The position numbers and the translations under genes were made by a program. A DNA stretch of 64,000 nucleotides from contig NZ_JACHIN010000004.1 of the NCBI RefSeq assembly GCF_014203235.1, forward strand, positions 372,001 through 436,000, written 5' to 3'. Each line of letters begins with the position of its first letter. Position 1 is the first letter of the stretch. The stretch comes from Nonomuraea endophytica. GTDB taxonomy: Bacteria > Actinomycetota > Actinomycetes > Streptosporangiales > Streptosporangiaceae. Below the pieces are notes generated by a model. It did no database searches, was not told the origin of the DNA, and saw only the letters and a program-made list of their open reading frames with translations. This document shows, piece by piece, positions 9,134 to 17,340 of the stretch.

Positions 9134-9202
9134 ACACTACGAAAGCAGAAGTCAGGTCGTCAACGGTCGGATATTGACGGCTGACTTCGTCTATCGTAGC
9201 TT
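9134..9202. promoter_or_regulatory. Symmetrical divergent promoter with inverted-repeat operator
   Basis: The plus-strand promoter reads TTGACG (9174-9179), a 17-nt spacer and TAGCTT (9197-9202), putting the transcription start at about the ATG at 9209, so the mRNA is probably leaderless. The minus strand carries TTGACG (9163 to 9158), 18 nt, then TAGTGT (9139 to 9134). Both -35 boxes lie inside an inverted repeat: GAAGTCAG (9148-9155) with CTGACTTC (9181-9188), extended by CGTCAA/TTGACG. A dimeric repressor here would control both arms together. Confidence 0.65.
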
Positions 9203-9208
9203 CCAATC

Positions 9209-10648
9209 ATGGCCGAAACTGTCGTGATCACGGACGAGTCAGGCGAGCGGAACCCGTACCTGCTGGGCTTGTACGCGCCGGTCCAGGAAGAGTTCACCAG
9301 CGGCGAGCTGACGGTGATCGGGCGCATCCCCGCCGACCTCAACGGCGTCTACCTGCGCAACGGGCCCAACGCCCGCTTCCCCGTGAAGGGCCGCTACCAC
9401 TGGTTCGACGGGGACGGCATGGTGCACGCCGTGCATTTCGAGAACGGCACCGCCCGCTACCGCAACCGCTGGATCCGCACCCGGGCCTTCGAGGCGGAGT
9501 CCGCCGCCGGGCAGGCGCTCTGGACCGGCGTGATGGAGAACCCGAAGGGCAACCCGTTCGGGAACGCGCGCGGGCTGCCGTTCAAGGACACGGCCAACAC
9601 CGACGTGATCTTCCACCGGGGGCGGGTGCTGGCCTCCTGGTATCTGTGCGGCTCGCCGTACAGTGTGGATCCGCTGTCGCTGGAGACGCTGGGGGCCGAC
9701 ACCTTCCTCGACACGCTCAACGGCGACTTCATGGCGCATCCCAAGGTGGACGAGCGGACCGGGGAGCTGTTCTGGTTCGACTACGGGCCGCGGCCGCCGT
9801 ACCTGCGCTATGGGGTCGTCGGCGCGTCGGGGCAGGTCGAGCACTGTGTGGAGCTGGACCTGCCGGGGGCGCGGCTGCCGCACGACATGGCCATCACCCA
9901 GAACCACGCGATCCTCATGGACCTGCCGCTCTACCAGGACCTCGACGCCGCGCGGCAGGGCCGCTACAAGCTCACCTTCAACCGCGAGCTGCCCTCGCGC
10001 TTCGGGGTGATCCCGCGGCGGGGGCAGGCGCATGAGATCCGGTGGTTCGAGGCGAAACCCTGCTACATCTACCACGTCGTCAACGCGTGGGAGGAAAACG
10101 AGGAAATCGTCATGGACGTCTGCCGGGTCTCGCGGCCCGCGCCGTCCGGGAACGGCTCCGCGCTGTCGCGGATGATCGCCTACCTCAAGCTCGACGCGCG
10201 CATGTACCGCTACCGCTTCGACCTGCGCACCGGCGCCACCTCCGAGCACTACGTGGACGCCGACCACAACACCGAGTTCCCCTCGATCGACGCGCGCGCC
10301 ACCGGCCTGCCCAGCCGCTACGCCTACAACGTCTCGGTGGCCGACGCCGCGACCAACCTGTTCGACGGCCTGGTCCGCTACGACAACGCCACCGGCGCCA
10401 AGGAGACCTACACCTACGGCCCCGGCGTCTACGGCAGCGAGGCCCCCTTCGCCCCGCGCGACGGCTCGACCGGCGAGGACGACGGGTACCTGATCACCTT
10501 CGTCACCGACGAGCGCGAAGGCCGCTCCGAGGTGCAGATCCTGGCCGCCTCGCGGATCTCCGAGGGGCCGCTGGCCCGTGTGCTGCTGCCGCGGCGGGTG
10601 CCGCTCGGCTTCCACGCCACCTGGGTGCGGGCGGACCAGCTGCGATGA
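9209..10648 (+). CDS. Carotenoid cleavage dioxygenase family protein
   Basis: The 479-residue protein is a non-haem iron(II) dioxygenase that cleaves C=C bonds of carotenoids, apocarotenoids or stilbenes. The four iron-binding histidines of the seven-bladed propeller are visible: His177 (MAHPKVD), His225 (LPHDMAIT), His289 (IYHVVNAWEE) and His469 (FHATWV). The N-terminal signature YLRNGPNARFP and HWFDGDGMVHAV are also present. It heads a plus-strand operon with overlapping thiolase and F420-type oxidoreductase genes. This context suggests a catabolic cleavage rather than pigment biosynthesis, and no carotenoid synthesis gene is nearby. Confidence 0.9.
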   Translation: MAETVVITDESGERNPYLLGLYAPVQEEFTSGELTVIGRIPADLNGVYLRNGPNARFPVKGRYHWFDGDGMVHAVHFENGTARYRNRWIRTRAFEAESAAGQALWTGVMENPKGNPFGNARGLPFKDTANTDVIFHRGRVLASWYLCGSPYSVDPLSLETLGADTFLDTLNGDFMAHPKVDERTGELFWFDYGPRPPYLRYGVVGASGQVEHCVELDLPGARLPHDMAITQNHAILMDLPLYQDLDAARQGRYKLTFNRELPSRFGVIPRRGQAHEIRWFEAKPCYIYHVVNAWEENEEIVMDVCRVSRPAPSGNGSALSRMIAYLKLDARMYRYRFDLRTGATSEHYVDADHNTEFPSIDARATGLPSRYAYNVSVADAATNLFDGLVRYDNATGAKETYTYGPGVYGSEAPFAPRDGSTGEDDGYLITFVTDEREGRSEVQILAASRISEGPLARVLLPRRVPLGFHATWVRADQLR

Positions 10649-11781
10649 CCGTCTACCTCTACGACTGCGTCAGGACCCCGCGCGGCAAGGCCCGCCCCGG
10701 CGGCGGACTCGCCGGCATCACGCCGCTGGCCATGCTCGAAGGGCTGCTCGGGGCGCTCGGCGGGCGTACCGGGATCACCAGGGCCGACGACCTGATCGTC
10801 GGCTGCGCCACCCAGAACGCCGAGCAGGGCGGCAACCTCGCCCGCACCGCCGCCCTGACCACCGGTTTCGACTCGCCCGGCATGACGCTCAACCGCTACT
10901 GCACCTCCGGCATCGACGCCGTGCGCACCGCCGCCGCCCTCGTCGCCTCGGGCGGCGCCCAGGTGGTGGTCGCGGGCGGGGTGGAGTCGGTCTCGCGGGT
11001 GCCGATGTTCTCCGACCGCGGGCCGCTGTGGTCGCTGCCGGTCGGATCCCTGCACATGGGCGTCGCGGCCGACGTGGTCGCCACCCTGGAGGGCTTCTCG
11101 CGCGAGGAGCTCGACCGGTACGGCCTGCGTACCCAGACCCTGGCCGCCGAGGCGTGGGCAGGCGGCCGCTACGACCGGTTCCTGGTCCCGGTGAACGACC
11201 TCGGCCACGACGAGCATGTACGGCCCGGCCTCACCCAGGCCGCCCTGTCCGCGCTCGAACCCGCCTTCGCCGCCTCCCCCGACCAGGACGCCATAGCCCT
11301 CGCCCACCTGCCCGAAGTCGGCCGGATCCGCCACCTCCACACCCGCGGCACCTCGCCCAGCCTGTGCGACGCCGCCGGGCTCGTGCTCATCGGGACCGGC
11401 CTGGACCTGGAGCCGCTGGCCAGAGTCGCCGGGAGCGCCACCGCGGTCGGCGACCCCGTCACGATGCTCACGGCCGGGCAGGCGGCGGTCGAGAAGGTGC
11501 TCGCCCAGGCCGGGCTGAGCGCCGACGACGTGGAGGTCTTCGAGTTCGCCGAGGCCTTCGCCGCGTTGTGCCTGAAGTTCCAGCGCGACCTCAAGGTCGG
11601 CGACGACCGCTTCAACGTCAACGGCGGCACCATCGCGATGGGCCACGCCTTCGGCGCCACCGGGGCGCTGCTGGTGGCCGCCTGCGTCGCCGAACTGCAC
11701 CGGCGGGGCGCGCGGTACGGGGTGGCCGCGGTCAGCGGCGCCGCCGGGTCCGGGTCGGCCGTGCTGCTGGAGCGGGTATGA
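10645..11781 (+). CDS. Thiolase-fold protein with atypical active site
   Basis: This 378-residue acetyl-CoA acetyltransferase homologue keeps the acyl-accepting Cys86 (LNRYCTSGIDAV) and His334 in GHAFGATG. The NEAF motif is AEAFA here (Ala302). The second catalytic Cys, normally in the C-terminal CxGGGxG motif, aligns with Ser364 in AVSGAAGSGS. Family knowledge says the second Cys and the Asn stabilise Claisen chemistry, so the enzyme may do only transfer or hydrolysis, or use another base. ATGA overlaps join it to the dioxygenase upstream and the F420-type gene downstream. Confidence 0.85.
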   Translation: MTVYLYDCVRTPRGKARPGGGLAGITPLAMLEGLLGALGGRTGITRADDLIVGCATQNAEQGGNLARTAALTTGFDSPGMTLNRYCTSGIDAVRTAAALVASGGAQVVVAGGVESVSRVPMFSDRGPLWSLPVGSLHMGVAADVVATLEGFSREELDRYGLRTQTLAAEAWAGGRYDRFLVPVNDLGHDEHVRPGLTQAALSALEPAFAASPDQDAIALAHLPEVGRIRHLHTRGTSPSLCDAAGLVLIGTGLDLEPLARVAGSATAVGDPVTMLTAGQAAVEKVLAQAGLSADDVEVFEFAEAFAALCLKFQRDLKVGDDRFNVNGGTIAMGHAFGATGALLVAACVAELHRRGARYGVAAVSGAAGSGSAVLLERV

Positions 11782-12743
11782 GCGGTCTGCTCAGCGTCTC
11801 GCTCGGGTTGTGGCAGGACCGGCCGGCCGAGGAGGCGCTGGCCACCGCGCGGGCGGCCGACGCCCTCGGGTACCCGTCGCTGTGGGTCGGCGAGATGGCC
11901 ACCTACGACGCCTTCGCACTGGCCACGGCGATCGGGCTGGCCACCGGGCGGATCGGGCTGACGGTCGGGCCGCTGGCGGTGACCGTACGGGACCCGATGA
12001 CGATCGCCATGGGCGCCGCCTCCGTTGCCGCGCTCACCGGCCGGCAGGTGGACGTCGCCCTGGGCACTTCAAGCCCGCTCGTCGTCGAGGGCTGGCACGG
12101 CCGCTCCCGCGCCCGCTCGGCCGTCGCGCTGCGGGAGTCGGTCGAGGCTCTGCGCCCCCTGCTGGACGGCGAACGGTCGGCGTTCACCGGCGAGTCGCTG
12201 TCCAGCAACGGCTACCGGCTGCGGCTGCCCGCGCCCCGCTCGCGGCTGACGGTGGCGGCGTTCGGGCCGTCGGCGGTACGCACGGCCGCCCGCGCCGACC
12301 GGATGGTGCTCAACCTGATCACTCCCGCGTCGGCCGGACGGCTGGCCGCCCAGGTACGCGCCCTGAACCCCGGGATCTCGGTGGCCGCCTGGGTGAGCGC
12401 CGCCGTGGACCCCGACCGCGAGGCCGTGGACCGCATCCGCCGGGCCGTCGTCGGCTACCTCCCCGCGCCCGGCTACGGCGAGATGTTCGCCGAGGCCGGG
12501 TTCGCGGACGTGGTCGCCTACGCACGCACCGGCCCGCACCCCCGCGACCTGCTGGCCGCGGTACCGGACGACCTCGTCGCCTCGGTGTCGCTGCTGGGCG
12601 ACGCGGACACGGTGACCACGCGCCTGTCGGCCTACGCGGAGGCGGGGGTGGACGAGGTGGCGCTGGTGCCGGTCAGCACCGACCGCGACCCCGCCGGCAC
12701 CACCACCCTCAAAACCCTCGCCCCCCACATCCCAGGCCCATGA
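11778..12743 (+). CDS. LLM-class F420-dependent oxidoreductase
   Basis: The 321-residue protein has the luciferase-like TIM barrel: LGYPSLWVGEMATYDAFALA, then GRIGLTVGPLAVTVRDPMTIAMGAA split by family-typical loops, and GRQVDVALGTSSP. These match actinobacterial F420-binding hydride transferases, which reduce or oxidise ketones, alcohols or enones. FMN use cannot be excluded by eye. Its ATG overlaps the thiolase stop (ATGA), making it the third gene of the dioxygenase operon. A short gap separates its end from the convergent CopC-domain gene. Confidence 0.85.
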   Translation: MSGLLSVSLGLWQDRPAEEALATARAADALGYPSLWVGEMATYDAFALATAIGLATGRIGLTVGPLAVTVRDPMTIAMGAASVAALTGRQVDVALGTSSPLVVEGWHGRSRARSAVALRESVEALRPLLDGERSAFTGESLSSNGYRLRLPAPRSRLTVAAFGPSAVRTAARADRMVLNLITPASAGRLAAQVRALNPGISVAAWVSAAVDPDREAVDRIRRAVVGYLPAPGYGEMFAEAGFADVVAYARTGPHPRDLLAAVPDDLVASVSLLGDADTVTTRLSAYAEAGVDEVALVPVSTDRDPAGTTTLKTLAPHIPGP

Positions 12744-12780
12744 CCTTTTGGCCGTTGAGGCCATCCCGCTCGTGAAGGCC

Positions 12781-13500
12781 TCAGCTGGTCGGGCCACCCT
12801 GCTCCGGGCCGTCGTCCGTCGGCTTGCCGGACGCAGGACCGTCGTCCGTCGGCTTGCCGGACGCAGGATCGTCGTCCGTCGGCTTGTCCGGTGTTGGGCC
12901 GTCGGGTGCGGTGCGGCGGCGGGAGCCGGCGAACCACATGCCCGCACCCAGCGCCACCAGCACGGCGGCCACCACCCAGATCCAGCCCGGCAACCCCTGG
13001 CCCTCCTGGGTCGCGGCCGCCGCCTGCCCCGGATCGACGGGCTGCGCGGAAGCGCTCTCCACGGGCGGCGGCGGAGCGGCTGACGTGGCCTCAGCAGGGG
13101 TGGCGGGGGTGGACGAGGGGGACGTCTCGGGGGTGGGTGGGGCGGTCACGGTGAAGGGGATCTCTCCAAGGATCGGGTGCCCGTCGGAGGAGACCACCCG
13201 CCAGCCGATCACGTAGCGCCCGGCGGCCAGCGCCTCTGGCACCTCGGTGGTGACGGTCTTGCCGTCGGCGGCGGGCTTGCTCAGCGGAATGAGCTTGTCA
13301 TCGCTGTCCCGCAGCACCACGACCGGCATACGAACCTTGGCGGTGAACTCCAGCTCGATCTCCTCAAGCGACTTCACCTTGGCGTTCTTGCCGGGCGAGC
13401 TGGACTTGAGCGCGTCGTGGGCAAGAGCGGCGGTTGGCAGAAAAATGATCACAAGACCGCAGATGACCGCGGTCAGGATGGAACGCGGCAGCTTCGCCAT
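12781..13500 (-). CDS. CopC-domain copper-binding membrane-anchored protein
   Basis: The 239-residue precursor has a Sec signal peptide ending at ALAHDALKSSSP, leaving the N-terminal His of the CopC copper site. A beta-sandwich follows with the second conserved His in VVSSDGHPILGEIPFTV. A Pro/Ala/Ser linker, one transmembrane helix (WIWVVAAVLVALGAGMWFAG) and a charged cytoplasmic tail of KPTDDGPASG repeats complete it. I chose ATG 13500 with GGAG 9 nt upstream; an in-frame ATG at 13515 is possible. It probably chaperones copper outside the membrane and ends the copper-type cluster. Confidence 0.88.
   Translation of the reverse strand: MAKLPRSILTAVICGLVIIFLPTAALAHDALKSSSPGKNAKVKSLEEIELEFTAKVRMPVVVLRDSDDKLIPLSKPAADGKTVTTEVPEALAAGRYVIGWRVVSSDGHPILGEIPFTVTAPPTPETSPSSTPATPAEATSAAPPPPVESASAQPVDPGQAAAATQEGQGLPGWIWVVAAVLVALGAGMWFAGSRRRTAPDGPTPDKPTDDDPASGKPTDDGPASGKPTDDGPEQGGPTS
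12811..12900 (-). repeat. 30-bp tandem repeat in the CopC-domain gene
   Basis: Three adjacent 30-bp units begin GTCGTCCGTCGGCTTG on the plus strand. Units one and two differ by one base and the third has diverged at its end. They encode the cytoplasmic tail repeat KPTDDGPASG. The unit is a multiple of three, so slippage preserves the frame. Confidence 0.9.
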
Positions 13501-13523
13501 CGTCTGAGACTCCATGGAAACGA

Positions 13524-13543
13524 CCCGGCCCGCGAAGGCCGGG
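13524..13543 (-). promoter_or_regulatory. Short hairpin upstream of the CopC-domain gene
   Basis: A perfect 7-bp stem (CCCGGCC and GGCCGGG) with a 6-nt loop lies between the stop of the membrane-protein gene at 13579 and the CopC-domain start at 13500. A second hairpin, CGCCGGC/GCCGGCG at 13567-13588, straddles that stop. Neither has a T-tract. They may act as processing or attenuation structures within the operon. Confidence 0.35.
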
Positions 13544-13578
13544 GACACCGGAATGGACGCCTGTGGCGCCGGCGCACC

Positions 13579-14139
13579 TCAGCCGGCGCGCGACGGGGCA
13601 GGCGGTCCGCGCCGGTGCACCACCGCGGCGAGCTCACGTCGCCCGCGGGGTTCCGGTTCGCCTTCCGGTACGGCCGGCCGTACCGGAGAAGGCAGGAGCA
13701 CCGGAGCGGCGGCCAGCAGCCGAGGCAGGCGAGGCGACGGCGCGGACCACAGGCGCAAAAGGGTCCACACGGAGCTTTCGCCGCGATACAGCCACCACCC
13801 GGTCAGCAGCGCGACCGTGAGGTGGGCCACGATCATGCCGGGGCGCGGATGCCCGTGATCGGGCACGACGACGTGCGCCGACGTCTGCGCGAACAGCAGG
13901 TGCAGCAGCATCTGCGTCCCCGCGGTGGCGGCCAGGACGCCTTCGCGGCCGCGCTCGCGCCCGCCGAGCACCAGGGCGAGCGACAGGGAGGCGGCGGCCC
14001 CGAGGGCGAGCGCCCACGGCGCGATGGCGCCGCCTCCGGCCAGCAGGTGTCCTCCCGCGGAGACCACGACGCACGCCATGCCGAACACGGCGGCGCGGAT
14101 CAGGCGCAGGCTCGGATCCCGAGGGGACACATCCGCCAT
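13579..14139 (-). CDS. Multi-pass membrane protein, copper-cluster paralogue A
   Basis: The 186-residue protein has about four or five hydrophobic helices and a basic C-terminal tail ending near VVHRRGPPAPSRAG. It is clearly a paralogue of the gene at 15684-16268: RAAVFGMACVVVSAGGHLLAGG aligns with RATVFAVACVLASLTLHILAGG once each is split at the family gaps, and both have HxxVALxxxWWLxRGE and VxRRGPP. The ATG at 14139 lies 4 nt after the PepSY gene, so they are in one operon. Function is unknown; His-containing helices suggest metal-related transport or sensing. Confidence 0.75.
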   Translation of the reverse strand: MADVSPRDPSLRLIRAAVFGMACVVVSAGGHLLAGGGAIAPWALALGAAASLSLALVLGGRERGREGVLAATAGTQMLLHLLFAQTSAHVVVPDHGHPRPGMIVAHLTVALLTGWWLYRGESSVWTLLRLWSAPSPRLPRLLAAAPVLLPSPVRPAVPEGEPEPRGRRELAAVVHRRGPPAPSRAG

Positions 14140-14143
14140 AGTG

Positions 14144-15529
14144 TCAGCCGCGCCTGCCCGCGAGAACCCGGCCGAGCACGATGTCGAGCAGCAGGAACGC
14201 GCACAGCGAGATGCCCAGCAGCGGCAGGAAGTACCCCACGCCCGCTGCCACCAGGGCAACCACCACCAGAACCGCCCGGTGCACGCCGCGCCAGCCGCCG
14301 CGCGGGTAGCCGCCGAGGTTCGGGCGGCGCGACCACCACATGCGGTAGCCGAGCACGATCATGGTGATGACGCCCGCCGCGAGCAGCATCAGCACGATCT
14401 GGTTGGCCAGCCCGAAGAGCAGGCCCTGGTGCCCGTCGATGCCCCACCGGGTGAGCTTGGCGGCGAGGGGGAAGTCGGCGAAGCGCAGTTCGGCGCGCAC
14501 CTGGCCGGTGGCGGGATCGACGGCCACCTGGTCCAGCCGTTGCGGCCAGGTCTTGTCGGACTCCTTGACCAGGTACGGCTCGCCGGGCTTCTCCGGCCAG
14601 ACGATCTCCAGCGGCCCGGACAGCCCCCGGCTCGCCGCGGCCGCCGTGACCCGGTCGGGACCGACGTCGCCGCCGCCGTGCCGGTGCCCGCCTCCGGCGG
14701 AGGGGGCGTGGGCGCCGTGCTCGCCGCCGGTGGCGATGGACGGCGTGGTCCAGCCGAGCGTGGTGCGGAGCCGGTCGACGTTGTCACCGGCGTACTTCGA
14801 CCAGGTCAGACCCGTCGCCGCCAGGAACACCAGGCCCACCACCGCCCACAGCCCGATCGAGCCGTGCCAGGACAGGACCCGCCGCCGGCCGGTGGCGCCG
14901 CGCTCCGGTGTGGTCAGGCGGCGCAGGCGGGTGCCCTTGCGCCGCTTGCGGCCGATCCACAGCAGCAGTCCGCCGAGCGCGACCACCCAGAGCCAGCTGG
15001 CCGCGAGCTCGCTGTAGAGGCGGCCGGGCTCGCCCAGGTGCAGGTTGCGGTGGAGGTGGGAGATCCAGGCGCGCACCGGCAGCGCGCCGGAGCTGCCGTA
15101 GCTCTCCAGCGAGCCGCGTACCTGGGCGGTGGACGGGTCCACGAAGACCGCGAGCTGGGTGCTCTCCGGCAAGCCGGGCACGTCCAGCAGGACGCGGGTG
15201 GTCGCGCCCGGCTCGGCGGCGGGCCGTACCGCGGTGACCGGGGCCTTGGGGTGGGCGGCGCGGGCGGCGGCGACCTGGCGTTCCAGGGGCAGGCTCGGGC
15301 CGCCGGGCGGCGCGGTCAGCTCGTGCGCGTAGACGACCTTCTCGATCTGGTACGACGCCGCGTACAGCAGGCCGGTGGTGGCCGCGACCAGGAGGAACGG
15401 GGCGATGAGGAGCCCGGCGTAGAAGTGCAGGCGCAGCACGAGCGGGCGCAGCGCGGGCCAGTTCGCCGATCGCGCGGGGGGCGGATCGGCGCTCGCGGTC
15501 CGCTCGATGACGTCGGTGGAGGAGCTCAT
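14144..15529 (-). CDS. PepSY-associated transmembrane protein
   Basis: The 461-residue membrane protein has the PepSY-TM architecture. A first helix follows RLHFYAGLLIAPFLLVAATTG, then a large external loop with a PepSY-like segment (QVAVDPATGQVRAELRFADFP), a second helix pair (WLWVVALGGLLLWIGRKRRKG; LSWHGSIGLWAVVGLVFLAATG) and C-terminal helices. A His-rich stretch (GEHGAHAPSAGGGHRHGGG) lies in an external loop and could bind metal. Relatives act in iron or copper reduction and uptake. The start is ATG 15529 rather than an upstream in-frame start. It sits between two paralogous membrane genes. Confidence 0.85.
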   Translation of the reverse strand: MSSSTDVIERTASADPPPARSANWPALRPLVLRLHFYAGLLIAPFLLVAATTGLLYAASYQIEKVVYAHELTAPPGGPSLPLERQVAAARAAHPKAPVTAVRPAAEPGATTRVLLDVPGLPESTQLAVFVDPSTAQVRGSLESYGSSGALPVRAWISHLHRNLHLGEPGRLYSELAASWLWVVALGGLLLWIGRKRRKGTRLRRLTTPERGATGRRRVLSWHGSIGLWAVVGLVFLAATGLTWSKYAGDNVDRLRTTLGWTTPSIATGGEHGAHAPSAGGGHRHGGGDVGPDRVTAAAASRGLSGPLEIVWPEKPGEPYLVKESDKTWPQRLDQVAVDPATGQVRAELRFADFPLAAKLTRWGIDGHQGLLFGLANQIVLMLLAAGVITMIVLGYRMWWSRRPNLGGYPRGGWRGVHRAVLVVVALVAAGVGYFLPLLGISLCAFLLLDIVLGRVLAGRRG

Positions 15530-15683
15530 GGTGGTTATCTCCGTTCGGCCGGTGGCGCGCACAGCGAGGTACGCGCGATCCGGTCAGGGGGTTCGGACGC
15601 GGCCCCGATCGACGACGAGGACACGCGCGGAGGCCGCGGCTGCCAGAGCGCACGGCCTTACACCCGGGCGGGGATGCCCGGGA

Positions 15684-16268
15684 TCAGTGAACGGAGAGGG
15701 TGAGCGGCGGTCCGCGCCGGGAGACGATCGTGACGAAGGGCGCACGAGGGGCGAACGTGCCCTCGTCCTCGACCGGTGCCAGCCCGGCGGAGCCGGTCTC
15801 CGGCGTGGCGGTCAGCAGGACGAACAGCCGGGCCCACAGGCCGCCGACGGACGCGACCGCGAGATGGGCCAGCAGGGCCAGCGCGCACTCACCGCGCTCA
15901 AGCCACCAGGCGGAGATCAGGGCAACGACGGCGTGCACGAGGAGCATGCCCAGGCCGTTGCCGACCCCGTCGCCGTGCCCGTGCGCGGCCACCTGGGCGG
16001 CCACGGGCTCGGCACCGGCGGTGAACAGGTGGTGCATGCCGTACTGCGCGGCGAAACTAATGACCAGCAGGAGTTCCCTGCCACGCTGACGCCGCCCGAG
16101 CAGATAGGCACCGGCCCAGGTCAGCGCAAGAGCGAGACCCAGCGTGACAGGCCGTACCTGTGCGCCTCCGGCCAGTATGTGCAGCGTGAGCGAGGCCAGC
16201 ACGCAGGCCACCGCGAACACGGTGGCGCGCAAAGCGCGCAGAACGGGCCGGCCGACATGCACCCGCAC
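15684..16268 (-). CDS. Multi-pass membrane protein, copper-cluster paralogue B
   Basis: The 194-residue protein has four to five hydrophobic segments and resembles the protein at 13579-14139 along its whole length. It has a His-containing loop (AAHGHGDGVGNG) between helices and ends VSRRGPPLTLSVH. The start is probably GTG at 16268, with GAGGCGGG upstream; no ATG is available in frame nearby. It lies 18 nt after the double-HxlR regulator and 154 nt before the PepSY gene. The two paralogues flanking one PepSY protein suggest a three-part membrane complex, by inference only. Confidence 0.75.
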   Translation of the reverse strand: MRVHVGRPVLRALRATVFAVACVLASLTLHILAGGAQVRPVTLGLALALTWAGAYLLGRRQRGRELLLVISFAAQYGMHHLFTAGAEPVAAQVAAHGHGDGVGNGLGMLLVHAVVALISAWWLERGECALALLAHLAVASVGGLWARLFVLLTATPETGSAGLAPVEDEGTFAPRAPFVTIVSRRGPPLTLSVH

Positions 16269-16286
16269 ATGATGACACAGCCCGCC

Positions 16287-17225
16287 TCAGGCGGTCCCGG
16301 CCAGCGGCAGCCGCCGCTCGGGGATCACGAAGTGCACCTCGGTACGGCTCAGCGCCACCCCACAAGACCCGCACCTCAGAAACGGCACAAACGCCCGCCC
16401 ACACTCCCGATGAGTGAAAGCCAGATCGGTGTCCGGCGGCCCCTCGTACCACTTCTGCGCCCACTCGACCAGAAACGCGAAGATCCCGAAGAAGCCAAGC
16501 CCCTTACCGGTCAGCCGATAAAGCGGCCGCGCCCCAGGCCCCTCCACATCCAGCACCCCCAGCTCGGTGAACCGCCGCAACCGACTGGACAACACCGACG
16601 GCGCCACCCCCAGCTCAGCCTGGAAGTCCGCGAACCGCCGCACCCCCAGAAAGGCCGCGGCCAGCACCACCGTGCTCCACCGATCCCCGAGCAGCTCGAA
16701 CGTCTCCGGCAAATACGACAGCGCGTCGTCCTCCCCCGCGCGCACGATCCTTCTGTGGTGCCGCGGCACCGTCACCTGGGCGAACGTCGCCGCCCCCCGC
16801 GAAGTCTCGGTGTCACGCGCCCCCACCGGCGCAGCCAGGCACCCCGAACACCCCAGCTCGACGTCGGTACGGCTCCCGCATACATCATGCGCCAGCTCCG
16901 GCAAGCCGTGCCGCCGAGGCACCCACCGCCGCTCCCACGACCAGATCTCCACCAGCACCGGCCACAGCTCGATGGCCCGCTCGGTCAGCAGATACTCGGT
17001 CCGCGTCCGCCCCTGCTCCCGATAGGGCACCGGCCTGAGCAGATCGCCCGCCACCATCTCCTTGAGCCGGTTGGACAACACCGACTCCGACATGCCGAGC
17101 TCGTCCCGCCAGTCGGCGAAGCGGCGCAGGCGCAGCAGGAAGGCGCGCTGCAGGATGAGCATCGTCCACTGGTCGCTGATCGCCAGCAGCGCCTGCCCGA
17201 TCGCGCTGGGCCGCTCCGCTTCCAT
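16287..17225 (-). CDS. Transcriptional regulator with two HxlR winged-helix domains
   Basis: The 312-residue protein contains two copies of the HxlR DNA-binding domain. The first, at about residues 8-100, has RRFADWRDELGMSESVLSNR; the second, at about residues 175-265, has RRFADFQAELGVAPSVLSSR. Typical HxlR proteins are about 110-150 residues and act as dimers, so this is a fused tandem. Cys pairs (GCSGC in the middle, CGSCG near the end) may bind metal. ATG 17225 has GGAG 7 nt upstream and is preferred over GTG 17243. It heads the copper-type cluster and may regulate it. Confidence 0.85.
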   Translation of the reverse strand: MEAERPSAIGQALLAISDQWTMLILQRAFLLRLRRFADWRDELGMSESVLSNRLKEMVAGDLLRPVPYREQGRTRTEYLLTERAIELWPVLVEIWSWERRWVPRRHGLPELAHDVCGSRTDVELGCSGCLAAPVGARDTETSRGAATFAQVTVPRHHRRIVRAGEDDALSYLPETFELLGDRWSTVVLAAAFLGVRRFADFQAELGVAPSVLSSRLRRFTELGVLDVEGPGARPLYRLTGKGLGFFGIFAFLVEWAQKWYEGPPDTDLAFTHRECGRAFVPFLRCGSCGVALSRTEVHFVIPERRLPLAGTA

Positions 17226-17340
17226 CCACCCGCTCCGCTTCACATCGTTCGCCGCGCAAACCTACCGCTCAGCCGCCACCGGCGTTCCCCACCCAGCATG
17301 CCAGCCCACCCACCACCGCATGCACCGCGTGCGTTGGGGG

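Noticed and set aside
9239..10615. A minus-strand frame opposite the dioxygenase gene
   Set aside because: The plus strand has all four iron-binding histidines; the antisense frame has no domain.
12811..12900. 30-bp tandem units considered as repeat-spacer structure
   Set aside because: No spacers; the units code for the KPTDDGPASG tail of the CopC-domain protein.
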